Assembly (NCBI GenBank): GCA_023853785.1
Contig: JAJIRX010000598.1
Location: 1 to 64,000, forward strand
DNA: 64,000 bases
Direction of reading: 5' to 3'
Source of the DNA: Psilocybe azurescens
Lineage: Eukaryota; Basidiomycota; Agaricomycetes; Agaricales; Agrocybaceae
Below, piece by piece: positions 11,196 through 22,088 of this stretch. A model generated the notes under the pieces. It saw nothing but the letters and a program-made list of their open reading frames with translations. It did no database searches and had not been told where the DNA came from. Made by a program: the position numbers and the translations under genes. The first letter of the stretch is position 1. Each line of letters starts with the position of its first letter.

Positions 11196-11375
11196 CAACG
11201 CGTCCTGAGATAACGAGTGCCGATACGCAGATCACCTCAAATAGTGCGGGCATGACACGAAGAAGTTGGGAGGCTATGTGCATCCAGAGAGTGCGAGACA
11301 GCTAATTGCAGCTGGGCGGCCGTGGGAATCACGTCTTATACGTACTAGAGTCAGAACAAGGAGAGGAAGCGGAAT
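11196..11375 (-). pseudogene. Relic exon of a 7TM paralog downstream of gene C
   Basis: Third copy of the relic exon seen at 4840-5023 and 8546-8730. It reads LLRVMPALFEVICVSALVIS and ends at the donor GCGTTG/GTGAATGC. The spacing to the 7TM stop codon is similar in all three units, which shows that it belonged to the duplicated block. Confidence 0.4.
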
Positions 11376-11633
11376 CTACTCGGAAGGAGGATCAGGAAAA
11401 GGAGAGACCTGAATCTAATCCTGATGCGTTAGAATGATAGCTCGGTACTTGGCTTTGATGCTCTACTCGAGTGTTAATAAAATGACACAATTGAACATAA
11501 ATTAGGGAAAATACAAATAAGAAATATAATACGACAGCAGTAAAGAGAATAGCAGATAATGTACGATGAAATAACAAGAAATATACTTTGATTTGGTGAT
11601 CCCAATGTGACACTTGCTACGGGCTCCTCCACC

Positions 11634-12847
11634 TCAACTACTGGGATTGGCGACCCATTGTCCGATCTGAGTTGAAGCGTTAACTTCTCTGGTGCCATTA
11701 ACACTACGGCCACTCCCTTGTTGCGATCGGAAATCATCGGGGTTTGCAAGCCCAAGTCTTGCTACCAGGACCGTCGGAGCCATCCCCTGATTGAGCATTC
11801 CAGGTTAACAAGAAATTATTAGTAGACAGATAACAGCTACGTACTGCAACGACGATTAACACTTCTACTATGTAGTATTGCACTTGGGCCAACGGAGATC
11901 CAAACAGTTGGGATGATGGAACGGCTATGCTGATGGCATTGATGACAAGCATGAGTGAAAAGGCTCCGGATGACTCAATAAACACTGTTACAACGTGGTT
12001 GAATAGTCTCTTGAAATGCCGATCATGAAAACGATAGGTGGAATGTATTTTGTACCCAATAAGCAATGATGTAATCACTGTGGTGCCTGATGACACGAAT
12101 ATAAGGGCGCTTGAAATCTTATTCAATTGGTTGGGGTTTGCAGTTAGCTGATTGATTAACCCTGATAAGGCTATCCGTGCAACGAAGAGACCTGCGATAA
12201 CACACCATTAATAGAAAATTTCATGCAAAATTTTCATCCGTTACACTTACTGAACTCCACAACGACAAGTATCAGTGGAACTAAAATTATTCGGAACGAT
12301 TGTCCCCAGGTGTTGAAGCACATCCATATCTGTCCAGCTGTTGAGGAAAATGGTGCGATAAACGGCGGTATTTACGAACCAGTAGTCCATCGGAAACAAT
12401 GAACAAGGAATAGACTAGAAAGACGGTAAGTACAAAAGCCCAGTGGGGGCCCTCCACTGTCGCAATAAAGACGGATTTTCGTGTGTCTCCATTAATCACG
12501 ACGGACCAATCGAGAATATACCATTGAAAGATAAAGTTGAAGAAACAAAGCAGGTACAATACTGAGATGGCCGATAAAATGATGCGGCGATTCATATTTG
12601 CGGACTTCTTGGATACTGTATGGCACATTGTTGAGTATACTTTTGTAAGGACAAGGAAAGAATGTACGGTAAAGATACATCGTTCCAGCGTATACCGTGG
12701 TGTAAATGCCTGACATACGTAAGTTCGTGATGGTGATATCCATAAATGTGAAGATTTACCCATAAGAAAGTTCAAAAACATCGTGGCATTGAGGTTGGAG
12801 CTAATTGCACGTTCTTGTGCTACGTCCGATGGAAAGAGTGTAGACAT
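11634..12847 (-). CDS. Seven-transmembrane protein, paralog C (intact)
   Basis: Best-preserved member of the tandem cluster. Six exons on the minus strand: 12847-12760, 12709-12668, 12615-12380, 12329-12251, 12191-11845 and 11786-11634. They join to 945 nt, 314 residues, with no internal stop; introns are 50-59 nt with GT and AG ends. Seven hydrophobic spans are visible, around NFLMGIYTTVYAG, RRIILSAISVLYLLCF, VLTVFLVYSLFIVSDGLL, FRIILVPLILVVVEF, LIFVSSGTTVITSLLIG, VVTVFIESSGAFSLMLV and VEVLIVVAGMAPTVLVARLG. The topology is receptor-like, but no ligand or signalling motif is recognised. The intron 3 donor is GTTCGT, where paralog D has GTAAGA. The divergent neighbour is the tetraspanin gene. 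Confidence 0.8.
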
Positions 12848-12894
12848 GGAGGAATATCGTAGAATTAAGCAGATACACCCACCCCGAACACATT

Positions 12895-12903
12895 CTTATA
12901 TAC
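12895..12903 (-). promoter_or_regulatory. TATA-like box of 7TM gene C
   Basis: GTATATAAG on the minus strand, 48 nt upstream of the start codon at 12847; matched in A and B. Confidence 0.55.
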
Positions 12904-12987
12904 GTCGATCGACTCTAATACTTATAGCTTCCGGTCAAACATTTGGCATTTATCATGGATGCTAGATGGAATCATTCCGGCTCATCC

Positions 12988-13260
12988 TCAGCTCACTGAG
13001 CGGCCATACATCTTTGTGATAGATACTGGCAGGCGAGTAATCCACGTTGGACGAGCAACTGAGTCGTTAGACTCTGTTCCCTCAATTGTATGCCGTCCGA
13101 CCAAGCTCGCATGAGGAAGATCATCACGGTCAGCGTCGTACTCCGCGACCCTCAACAACGGGCGTGTATTAATAAACCTTCGAGGTCTCAAGTGAGATAA
13201 GACTTCATCCTGAGGTTCCGTTCGTCTGCAGAACGATCTCGTACTGCTTCTCGTGAGTTG
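12988..13260 (-). other. Conserved open segment upstream of 7TM gene C
   Basis: Minus-strand frame reading STRSFCRRTEPQDEVLSHLR, PLLRVAEYDADRDDLPHASL and VGRHTIEGTESNDSVARPTW. It is the counterpart of 10416-10670 and of part of 6640-6940. The frame is open in B and C across some 85 codons. Product unknown; it could be a lost neighbour gene copied together with the 7TM gene. Confidence 0.4.
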
Positions 13261-14790
13261 AACAAGGAGGTGCCTACTGAGTTGTCACTCATGGGGGAGA
13301 GGGGGAACACACGTTTAATTATATCAGTCGTGCTCACTGTCAGCTTCAATATCATGATCGAATATAAGCGATGGCTCCGACGCAGATTGCATGGTTTCTG
13401 ATCTTGGAAAAGAACATGATACCTTAGCGCAATACACTGTGCGAGACGAGATGATGAAGACACGGAAATGGTGTGGTCCCGACGAACGATGATCGAAGAA
13501 CGACGATGTACGGGAAGCTCAATTCCTCAGATCAAAATCTGATATCAAAGATCATCAGAAATTAGTACAAAGCGGCTCTATACTCACTGACCATTTCTTG
13601 TTTGAATATGAGACAGGATAGGCGGCTAGAAGTTAGACCCTCGGGAGTCGGTATGCAATTGCAATTCGAGATAATCTCTGATACCCTATTTATGATGCCA
13701 GTAAGTAATATTGCGATCAAAATCGCGAGCAAAGAAGTCATAGTTTGTTTTCGAAAGACCTCTGGCTCTGGCAACTGGCGCCAACGCAACGCAGCACAAT
13801 GAACGTCAAATGGAAGTACTGTCGCACTCGGGCCCATGTTCATTAAACATTAGTTCGTGCCAAGTTCTTGTTATGGCTATGACGACGAAGGCAGTGGGTC
13901 CGTTCTAATTATACGGACTTGGTTCTAGCGGCCTGTGCAATCTCAGGTCTCAGTTCTCAGTTTCTGAATCTTTTCACAAGCGTACAATATGCATCGAAGT
14001 CCAACGATGGTTTATCGTATGGCTCTTCGACTGTCTTGCTTGTACGAGCTTAAGTAGGGAAGTCAGCATGTCCAATTCCATGGGGCACGTTTGATCTATT
14101 TTTAGATCGGCCTTATGTACTTGGCTTGGAAATTGCCCTGCGGTACGATGTATGAAGTTTTCTATTTTTTACTAGTAGATGCACAACGCAAGCAGTGTTC
14201 TCGAAGGTTCTCGACTGGAAATTTCAGCTTCGTCGTTGTTGTTGTCGTCGTCGCCGAGACGACGAAATGGAGATTCTGGAAAAAAGTGCTAGTCATCGAT
14301 GCGCATCGTCGTTTATGACGTCCATTATGAACGCCAAGCCGGCCGCCAAGCGTCCTTAGTCGGAGATGAACGTGAATGCGCGTTGTTTGACAGTCTGCAT
14401 GCACGTTTACCCATTCATCCGTCCGCGGCCGCGGTGCGCACCTGGACCAGGCGGCCACCAGCTGGTGGCGTTTTGCGATGATAGGACGAGGATGCGATCG
14501 CTATCACATAAATGACCTGGATAAATGGATAAAATACCCGCACAAGCGAACTGTGCGCATAAATAGACTCGGCTATTCGGCAACACGAGGCACAACGTCA
14601 CGCCAAGCAGCGGCCAAGGCCACGGCACACCACCAAAAAATGAGAAAATGTGGAACAGTGCGTGTGGGAAATTTTCAGTTTTGGAAGGTGCGGTGAGAGC
14701 CTGCCTAAAGTCCCTGAAGGTAACGTTATTTTTGATACGTACAACCAACAAGCCGGGCATCTATCTTCGGACGTATACGGTGGCCAGGGA
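13261..14790. other. Intergenic between 7TM C and the tetraspanin gene
   Basis: No gene is supported. 13261-13560 still resembles the flank of unit A. A short GTC/GTT-rich triplet run lies near 14228-14255. Open frames of 60-118 codons between 14100 and 14760 on both strands lack recognisable motifs. The right end (from about 14800) is shared with the duplicate at 7430 and probably carries the tetraspanin promoter. Confidence 0.4.
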
Positions 14791-15422
14791 ACTAGAATAT
14801 GGCGAGTTCACGGAGAAATCGGGAGAACGGCAACGAGTGAGTGTGTTCTGACTTCGTTCTCCCACTTCCTCTCTCCCTCCTCCCTCACCTCATCCTTCCG
14901 TCCATTCATCCCCCGCTCCATCCCCTCCTCTGACTCCTGCCAGAGCTCCGTTCGGGCAGGACACTAGAACTTCATTTCCAGCGGGCTAGTTTTGGCACAC
15001 AGTCACTGGCCGTTGGGTGCCGACAACATCTATTCTGTTCTATTCTTGTTCGTTCTATTATATCATTGCCACACAGGCCAGCGTGCACCGCTCGTTGTGC
15101 TGTCATCTTCTCCGCATCCTTCTCATCTCCTGCTCCCCTTTGTCTTTGTCTTCCTCTTCCTCTGCATCTGCGCTGCTCGCTGCTCGCCGTTTGGGCACTT
15201 GGACAATACAAAGGGACTGACTATTAGGCATTCTACAGGCTTCTGTGGCTCAACACCGACACATACAGATACACATACACCGACGCAGAGCGGAGCACAT
15301 CCTCGCTCTCCCGGTCCACTTCGTCCTCCCAGGTCGATTTGGCCGTACCCATCAATATCAGCATCAACACCGCCGTTCCCATCGCCGTTCCCATCGCCCC
15401 CAACACTAACGACAACAGCAGC

Positions 15423-17291
15423 ATGCGCGTGGACCACCCGAACCCCGCGCTGAACACGGCCGCACGGCGCCTCTCGACGGCGTCGACGTACGGCGGCAGC
15501 ATGACGAATATGAACCAGACCCAAAACCAGAACCAGAACCCGTTTGCGTCACCGGCCGCGTCGAGGGATGTGTCGCCTGGGCCCAGGGAGCGAGACAGGG
15601 ATCGGGATAGGGACAGAGACAGGGACAGAAATAGGTATGGGATTCATGAAAGTGATCGAGGTCGTGAAAGAGATCGGGATAGGGATCGAGATAGGGACAG
15701 GGACAGGGATCATGAAAGGGATCGCGACAGGGACCGGGACCGCGCACACACGCCCGTGCTCTCATCCGCAGGATCCAACCTTTCCCTCACCGTGAACTAC
15801 GTGCCGTCCAAGTTCTCGCGGGCGCCCTCGCCCGCGCTCTCCGGCGGTACAGGGGGGTACAGGGGGAGGAGCGCGCAAGCGCCTGCCATTCAACCGCTCT
15901 GGCCTCAGTGCGAGCACGGGCGCGAGTGAAAGCAAGGGGATGCTAAGACCGGGCGGGGGCGTGGTGCCGAAGATGGGCGGGGGCGTGGATGCGTTCCGGA
16001 GTGGGGAGGCGCGTATTGGGGGGAGGCAGGATGACGACGATGAGTATGATGAAGATGATGAAAATACGAGGTTGCAGGAAGACGGGAGCCGGATGCCGTG
16101 GCGGAAGGGGAGAAATGGAGGGAAGCAGACGACGAAGAACTCGAAGAAGAAGCTCAGGTGGAACCGGTTCAAGTGGATATTGTTCATCGCTAATCTCGTC
16201 GTGAGTGTCTCCCGCCGTCCGTTCCGTTAATTAATACTACCATCACCATCACTTGGCGTTCGTCATCGCTATATTGCAATTCAAACACTAACTCTACCCC
16301 CGCTCCCCTTTTACATACTACAGCTCACGATCTACTCGTTCGCCACGCTCATCCTCTGCCTGCTCACCTGGTTCAACATCTTCACCAACGCCGACGTCAT
16401 CCGCGTCGGCAACCGGCCTGAGCTCGTCCTCTCCACGCTCGCCGCGTGCACGGGCATCCTCACCGCGCTCGTCGGGTGGGCCGGGCTCCTCACGAACAAC
16501 CGCTCCTTCCTCGCGCTCTACACCTTCCTCCTCTGGGTCGTCTTCACGCTGGTGCTCGTGCCCGGGTACATGACGTACAAGCGCCGCGCGTTCAACCTCG
16601 AGGGCAAGGTCAACAAGCAGTGGAGCCAGGCGCTCGGCGCCGGTGGCCGCGCGCGCATACAGAACGAGTTGAGGTGCTGTGGCTACTTCTCGCCGTTTGT
16701 GGAGGCGACGGTGAGCCAGACGTGCTATGCGCGGAGCGTGCTGCCCGGGTGCAAAAAAGCGTATTTGGATTTTGAGCGGGGGTGCTGAGGACGTGGTATA
16801 CGGTCGCGTTTGGGATCGTGCCGCTGCACCTGGGCGTGATGATCGCGGGCTTGCTGTGCTCGAACCATGTGACGTATCGCTTTGGCAAGGGCATGATGCC
16901 CAAGGCGTATAGGCTCAGTGTCAGCAGCATGGCGGTGATCATGGATAATTACGCTTCGTGCGTGTCTTTTCTTTTCCTTTCGCTTTTGCTTAACAGGCTT
17001 ATTTTATTTATTTCGAACAGACAACTGGCAGAGCAATACGGAGACGACATCGCCGCCGACGTCCTCTCGACCTCCCCGGTCCAACCTGAACCTCCAGCTC
17101 AGCGCGATGCCCACGATGCCGTATAATCCCAACCCCATGTCGTATAACCCCGTGCCTGTGCCGCCACCGGGGCCGGGGGCGCTGGAGCGGGACCGGAGAG
17201 GGCGCAGTATCACTATACGAAGGCGCGGTATGATGCGGCTGGGGAGGCGGTGCGGGAGGCGGAGGGGGGAGGGTGGGGTGATCTGAGCTGA
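15423..17291 (+). CDS. tsp2: Tetraspanin of the basidiomycete Tsp2 type (frame broken in homopolymers)
   Basis: Plasma-membrane scaffold protein with four membrane spans. The start [20 protein letters not shown] at 15423 is the family's conserved N-terminus. It is followed by a long Arg-Asp repeat (15594-15742), an acidic linker and [16 protein letters not shown]. After the intron 16201-16323 come three spans and the large loop with the CCG motif ([20 protein letters not shown]), then [12 protein letters not shown] and, after the intron 16958-17020, the cytosolic tail ending near DLS at 17291. Four frame disturbances occur: a 10-bp tandem duplication (15846-15865), G run 16777-16782, C run 17074-17077, and near 17200. 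All but the first are single bases in G or C runs, so sequence error is as likely as inactivation. The 5' end is duplicated at 7430-8381. Confidence 0.85.
15594..15742 (+). repeat. Arg-Asp coding repeat in the tetraspanin N-terminal tail
   Basis: Imperfect hexamer repeats of the GGGACA/GGGATC type encode alternating Arg and Asp, in two blocks separated by a less regular stretch (ESDRGRE). The block is much shorter in the 5' fragment at 8200-8250, so it is length-variable. Confidence 0.7.
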
Positions 17292-19333
17292 CGGTGCCGG
17301 TGCCTTTCCCTTCTGCCTAGTCGACCGACCTTCGTAGTGTGCGTTCGCCCTGTGCGCAATCCTATCACTATCACTATCACTCGCTATCACTTGCTATCAC
17401 TTTACCCGCGTATACTTGTACAGGACTCATGGAAATGGAACGACGGCGACGCCGGATCTACATAGGGATGGATGGATGGATTCTTCTTTTCTTTCTTTTC
17501 TATCTATAACCCCCATTGCAGCGCGACGCGACGCATTGCATTGCAACCGCCCCGATCGCCACCCGCCGCGCGCCGCCCAATAAAAACATAAACCGTGAAT
17601 GCTGCATATTTTATAACCATCGAATCGTATCATGCATTGTGCCTGCCCAAAATTTCAAAATACAAAATACAAAATTCGCACATCATCGATAAACACGCAC
17701 ACGCATTCCGACTTCGAGTCCTTTCTGTCCTTCTGGCCCCAATCGTCGTTCGGCTCGAGGCTCTCGCACACAAGCATAGGCATAGACGTCGCTTGGGTAT
17801 CACAGCATAATAGAGTATTGTATTCGACTAATCATCCACATTTCACATCCACATCCACGTTCCACGCTCACATCCCTACGACAAACGGTGGCCTGCCTGA
17901 CTCCTCAAAATTCATCGTTACCATTATCGGACAATTTCACAATTTTTTGTTTTGTTTTTTTCATGAACTGTAATGTACTTTTCATTTTGCGTCCGTTTGT
18001 TTGTTTGCATAAATCAATGTCTTTTTCTTTGCTTTTGTTTTTTTTTTGAGTCGGTCGCTATCCATCCCATCCATCCATCCATCCATCGTTATTTACTCTA
18101 TCATGACAATGCACCTCTCCCTCCCTTCTTCCTTGTTATCACCCATGAGACTTCTAACGTTAAAATTACCTCGAACGTGTGTATAGTATTTTCGCTTCTA
18201 CGAGTCGTCCTCTATCTTGTTCTCTTTCTCGTTCTCATTTGGACTGGACTAGTTCTATAGTAGCTACATAACCAAGCACGGCGTTCTTTCTTTCTTCCTT
18301 TTTTGGTTTCTGTTTCTGTTTTTTGTCTTGTCAAATGCATTCAATGGACGCTGTTCTTTACGAAGTAATCGGTATGTAAATCTGGTCTAGGGTGGTTCAT
18401 GATGATAAATAATTCTAGAATATTCGTTTCTCAGAAAGCACAGAATGAGGATAGAGAAAAATAATAGGGAGTGTGTTGTTACTTATATTCGAATTGCACG
18501 TACACACTACTAGTTGAGGGATGTAATCTCACACTAAGTCCTGTTGTTTATCACGACTAAGTAATTTCATTCCGTTGAATTCAAAGAGTTGTTGGTTGTT
18601 GATAGTAGGACATTCTGCCGACGATACATACTTGAGCTTAAGCGCTTGAACCGGATCCGGTGTTCCATGGGACCCAGATTGTTGTGCACTCGTCTCGGAA
18701 CGGGCGCGTAACTGCTATTCCGGACCACCTAGAAGCATCAGAAGGCATCCTACCATACGTGCTGCAGTGGACGTTATGGAGAAAAACTCGGGAATTCTAT
18801 GTAGTCAATTTGCGCACCCATAGGTAATGCCCCAACGCGTCTTCCATTGGGAACCCGAGCTATCAATCGCCTCGGAAGCGTACTGTTCCTAGTCATATGC
18901 AGCACCCACCCCCAGAGGAAGTATAACATGCTGCACTGGATAACATGACGCAAGTTCCAAAAATCCTAGTCATATTTTGCCCATTGGTAATATCGCGACG
19001 CCGTCTTCTTCTCCCCGTGGGTTTGTTCGTCATCAGCTTGACGACGCTTACTGTTACTATGCAAACCGATTGGACAACGGGTGGGCGGGTGGCCCGGCTA
19101 TTAATAGCCGTAGTTTATTCTTTTTATGTCAAAGATTTATGTGTCAAAGCCCTGACATACTTGCATCAATCTCTCCGTGATCGGCTGGCGGCCAAATGTC
19201 AGCATGTACCAGCGGCAAGCTACCAGTGATTGCATGGGATGATCTTACTCTTGCCTCACCTCTAAAATAGATCGATGTGCCCGAGAGGGGCCCGAGATCT
19301 GCAAAGTTGGTGGTAGGACAGGGCGCAGAATAT
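17292..19333. other. Intergenic, tetraspanin 3' region and MFS promoter
   Basis: Contains a TATCAC-type short repeat (17362-17400), a possible polyadenylation hexamer AATAAA (17579-17584), a CCAT/CATC microsatellite (18063-18089) and T-rich tracts near 17945-18050. No gene is supported. Confidence 0.45.
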
Positions 19334-19340
19334 TATAAAT
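19334..19340 (+). promoter_or_regulatory. TATA-like box of the first MFS gene
   Basis: TATAAAT within TATTATAAATACTACT, about 125 nt upstream of the ATG at 19463. Confidence 0.4.
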
Positions 19341-19462
19341 ACTACTCCCTCGAGCTTACATTCTGTGAGAATTATCTATCCATTGCCTGCAGTGGATGGA
19401 CTCGTCCCGCAGCACACATATCCCTACCGTAATCGCCCGTCCCGAATCACGATTTCAGCGTC

Positions 19463-22088
19463 ATGAACGGCCCTGGACAATTGACACAAAAGGAGGATGT
19501 ACTGCTGAAGTCGGAGGCGGCGGTGGCAGCCTCCACCGCTACTGGTACTGCTAGTCATATCAGCTTCATCGCCCCTGGGTCGAGCGCCAGTGTGTCAGCG
19601 GATGTCACTCAGACGAGGAACTCCACCCCAATAAACGAAAAGCTAGATGTTGAGATCGGGAAACGGGAACTCGAAAAGGATCTCCAGTCACTGCAGGAAG
19701 AGGAAGACGAGGAATGGGAGGTCGATCCAGCCAACGCGAGGAACTGGCCAACCCACAGGAAGTGGATATCAATGGCTGTCGTTCGTTCTTTCCCTGCCTG
19801 TCCTCTCCTCTAATGATTTCTCAGTTCTAACAAACTCAATCGTGAATTCTTCTTATTCTGCTTAGGTGGCTATGTACTCCTTGATACCTCCTCTTGCTAG
19901 CTCTATGATGTCTCCCGGGCTTCCAGAGGTCGCGGAACGGTTCAACATCCAAAGCTCGACGATTCTGGCGTTGACCCTGACTGTGTTCCTGATTTCACTC
20001 GCGCTTGGGGTATGTCAAATGACTTACTAAAAGCAAGCTATACGTCATCTGTCTATCTGTCTAACGACGTGTCTTTGTTTCTGCAGCCTCTGATCCTGGC
20101 ACCCTTGTCGGAGATGTATGGAAGAACTTGGGTATGTCCAACGCTTGTAAACAGTAGAATCAAACAGTGTAATTTGCCTTTGGATATGTAGATTCTCCAC
20201 GTCAGCAATATCTTATCCATCGCTTTCAATTTGAGCTGTGCTTTCGCCCCAAACACCGGAGTGCTGATTGGGTTCCGCTTCTTATGTCTGCATTTATTTT
20301 ATTCTATGATATACTCATTCGAATGCTTGACACTTGACATATACTGACTTGTTTTATTTTATTGCGTAGGTGGACTTTCAGGAGGCGCGCCTATTGCTAT
20401 TGGTGGTGGCACCGTTAGCGACCTATTTGCTCCACGAGATCGAGCGACGGCGATGGCGATGTATAATCTTGGACCCCTGCTCGGTGCGTATACCAACATA
20501 TATACGATGGAAGGTTCAAATAGAGCTTGAAATTCTGTACGAGCAGGTCCAGCCATTGGGCCGGTGGCCGGTGGCTATATCACCCAGACTGTAGGCGTCA
20601 AATGGGTGTTCATCATCATCGGGAGTACGTGCCTTCTTCGTAGTTTGTTCAGAATGTTAGATTGATCTGTCTTGTTATCCAGTTGTGTGTGGTGTGGGGA
20701 GCCTCATCGGGATCCCACTCCTCCGCGAGACCTATGCGCCTGTCATACGCATGCGCCAGGCAAAACGCGAGGGGAACAACGCGAAGGCAGAGCGAGCGCA
20801 CCCCATGCTTGTACAAGCTCGAGGGAACTTATGGAATATCCTCTGGGTCAATCTCACGCGCCCTTTGGAGATGCTGTTCGGGAGTTTCATATGCTTTATC
20901 TTGAGTCTGTTCATGGCTCTGTGAGTGCTTTCTTCAACGAGTCTGAGATTTGATCATTCTTCGGGCTAATTCTGCATTGCATAGTATTTTTGGTCAGTAA
21001 TAATAACGAAATTTCTGTACTCTTTCTTTAACTTGTTAACACTCTGTTCTGATCTCAGGTATTTATTACCTTATGTTCTCTACCTTCGCAAGTAAGTCCG
21101 TTTTATCACGACGTTCTGCGAGCAAGAATATTGCTGACGAGTATATATACAGCTCTTTTCAGTGTTGCCTATGGATTCCGGACCGGGGGAGGGAGGACTC
21201 GCATATATCGGACTGGGAATTGGATTTGTTCTTTCCACCCTTGTGGGCGCTAGGATGGCTGATACATTATACAAATACGTAAGGCTTCATTCTGTTTTTT
21301 AAGTATTGGTTGACCATTAAATGCTTACATTGTGCTTTAATCTATCGTAGCTCGCGGACAAAAATGGCGGGAAGGGCAAACCGGAGATGCGAATTCCATC
21401 CATGATCATTGGTTCGGTCATGATTCCCATCGGGTTGTTGTGAGTAAATTCATTAATAAACTCCACAAATGCTTCGCTAGTGGCTAAATATGGAACAAAA
21501 TGATAGCTGGTATGGCTGGTCAGCTCAGGCTAGAATTCATTGGATTATGCCCATCATTGGAACATCGTTTTTGGTTTCGGTGAGTTTTGTAGACGCAATT
21601 GCCAATGTATTAAAGTCGACTAAAACACGATATTTCAGGCATGATGACAGCATTGTATGTTTTGCAGCGTTCCGTGTATATTTCTACACTAATAAGTTTG
21701 GAAACTAGCCTCCCTATAACGCTTTACCTGGTAGACGCATTCAAATATGCCGCAAGCGCTTTAGCTGCTGCTTCTGTAAGTTATCTATAAATAAATATCG
21801 TCGCCGTTGGCTGACTGGAAACCTCTATAGGTTTTTCGCTCTATGCTCGGATTTGCATTTCCGTTGTTTGGTGAACAGATGTACAACGCGTTGGGCGAGG
21901 GACCTGGAAATTCCGTAAGTGCTTGTTCCAATGACTATTTTTGGATCACATTATTAAAGTCATTTGGCTGCGATTTTGGATTTGCTCAGATGTTGGCCGG
22001 CATGGCAATTGTGCTGGGTATACCGTTCCCTATATGGATTTACTATAGAGGAGAAGCAATGCGTGCAAGGAATCCCATGACACGATAA
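19463..22088 (+). CDS. MFS drug:H+ antiporter (DHA1 type)
   Basis: Plasma-membrane efflux or uptake transporter of the major facilitator superfamily, 12-span DHA1 type. About fifteen short introns break it. The cytosolic N-terminus ends in NARNWPTHRKWISMAV, the usual entry to span 1. The motif A region is LAPLSEMYGR, followed by LSGGAPIAIGGGTVSDLF, PRDRATAMAMYNLGPLLG and the antiporter motif C GPAIGPVAGGY. Later pieces are RETYAPVIRMRQAKR (central loop), YGWSAQARIHWIMPIIG, LYLVDAFKYAASALAAAS, FPLFGEQMYNALGEGPGNS and the C-terminus PIWIYYRGEAMRARNPMTR, stop at 22086-22088. The exons join without any frame loss that I can see. The substrate cannot be inferred; relatives handle drugs, polyamines or toxins. 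Confidence 0.85.

Noticed and set aside
14992..15453. Plus-strand 153-codon frame starting MAHSHWPLG
   Set aside because: It runs through the presumed tetraspanin leader in another frame; the coding frame conserved with the duplicate at 7860-8210 is a different one.
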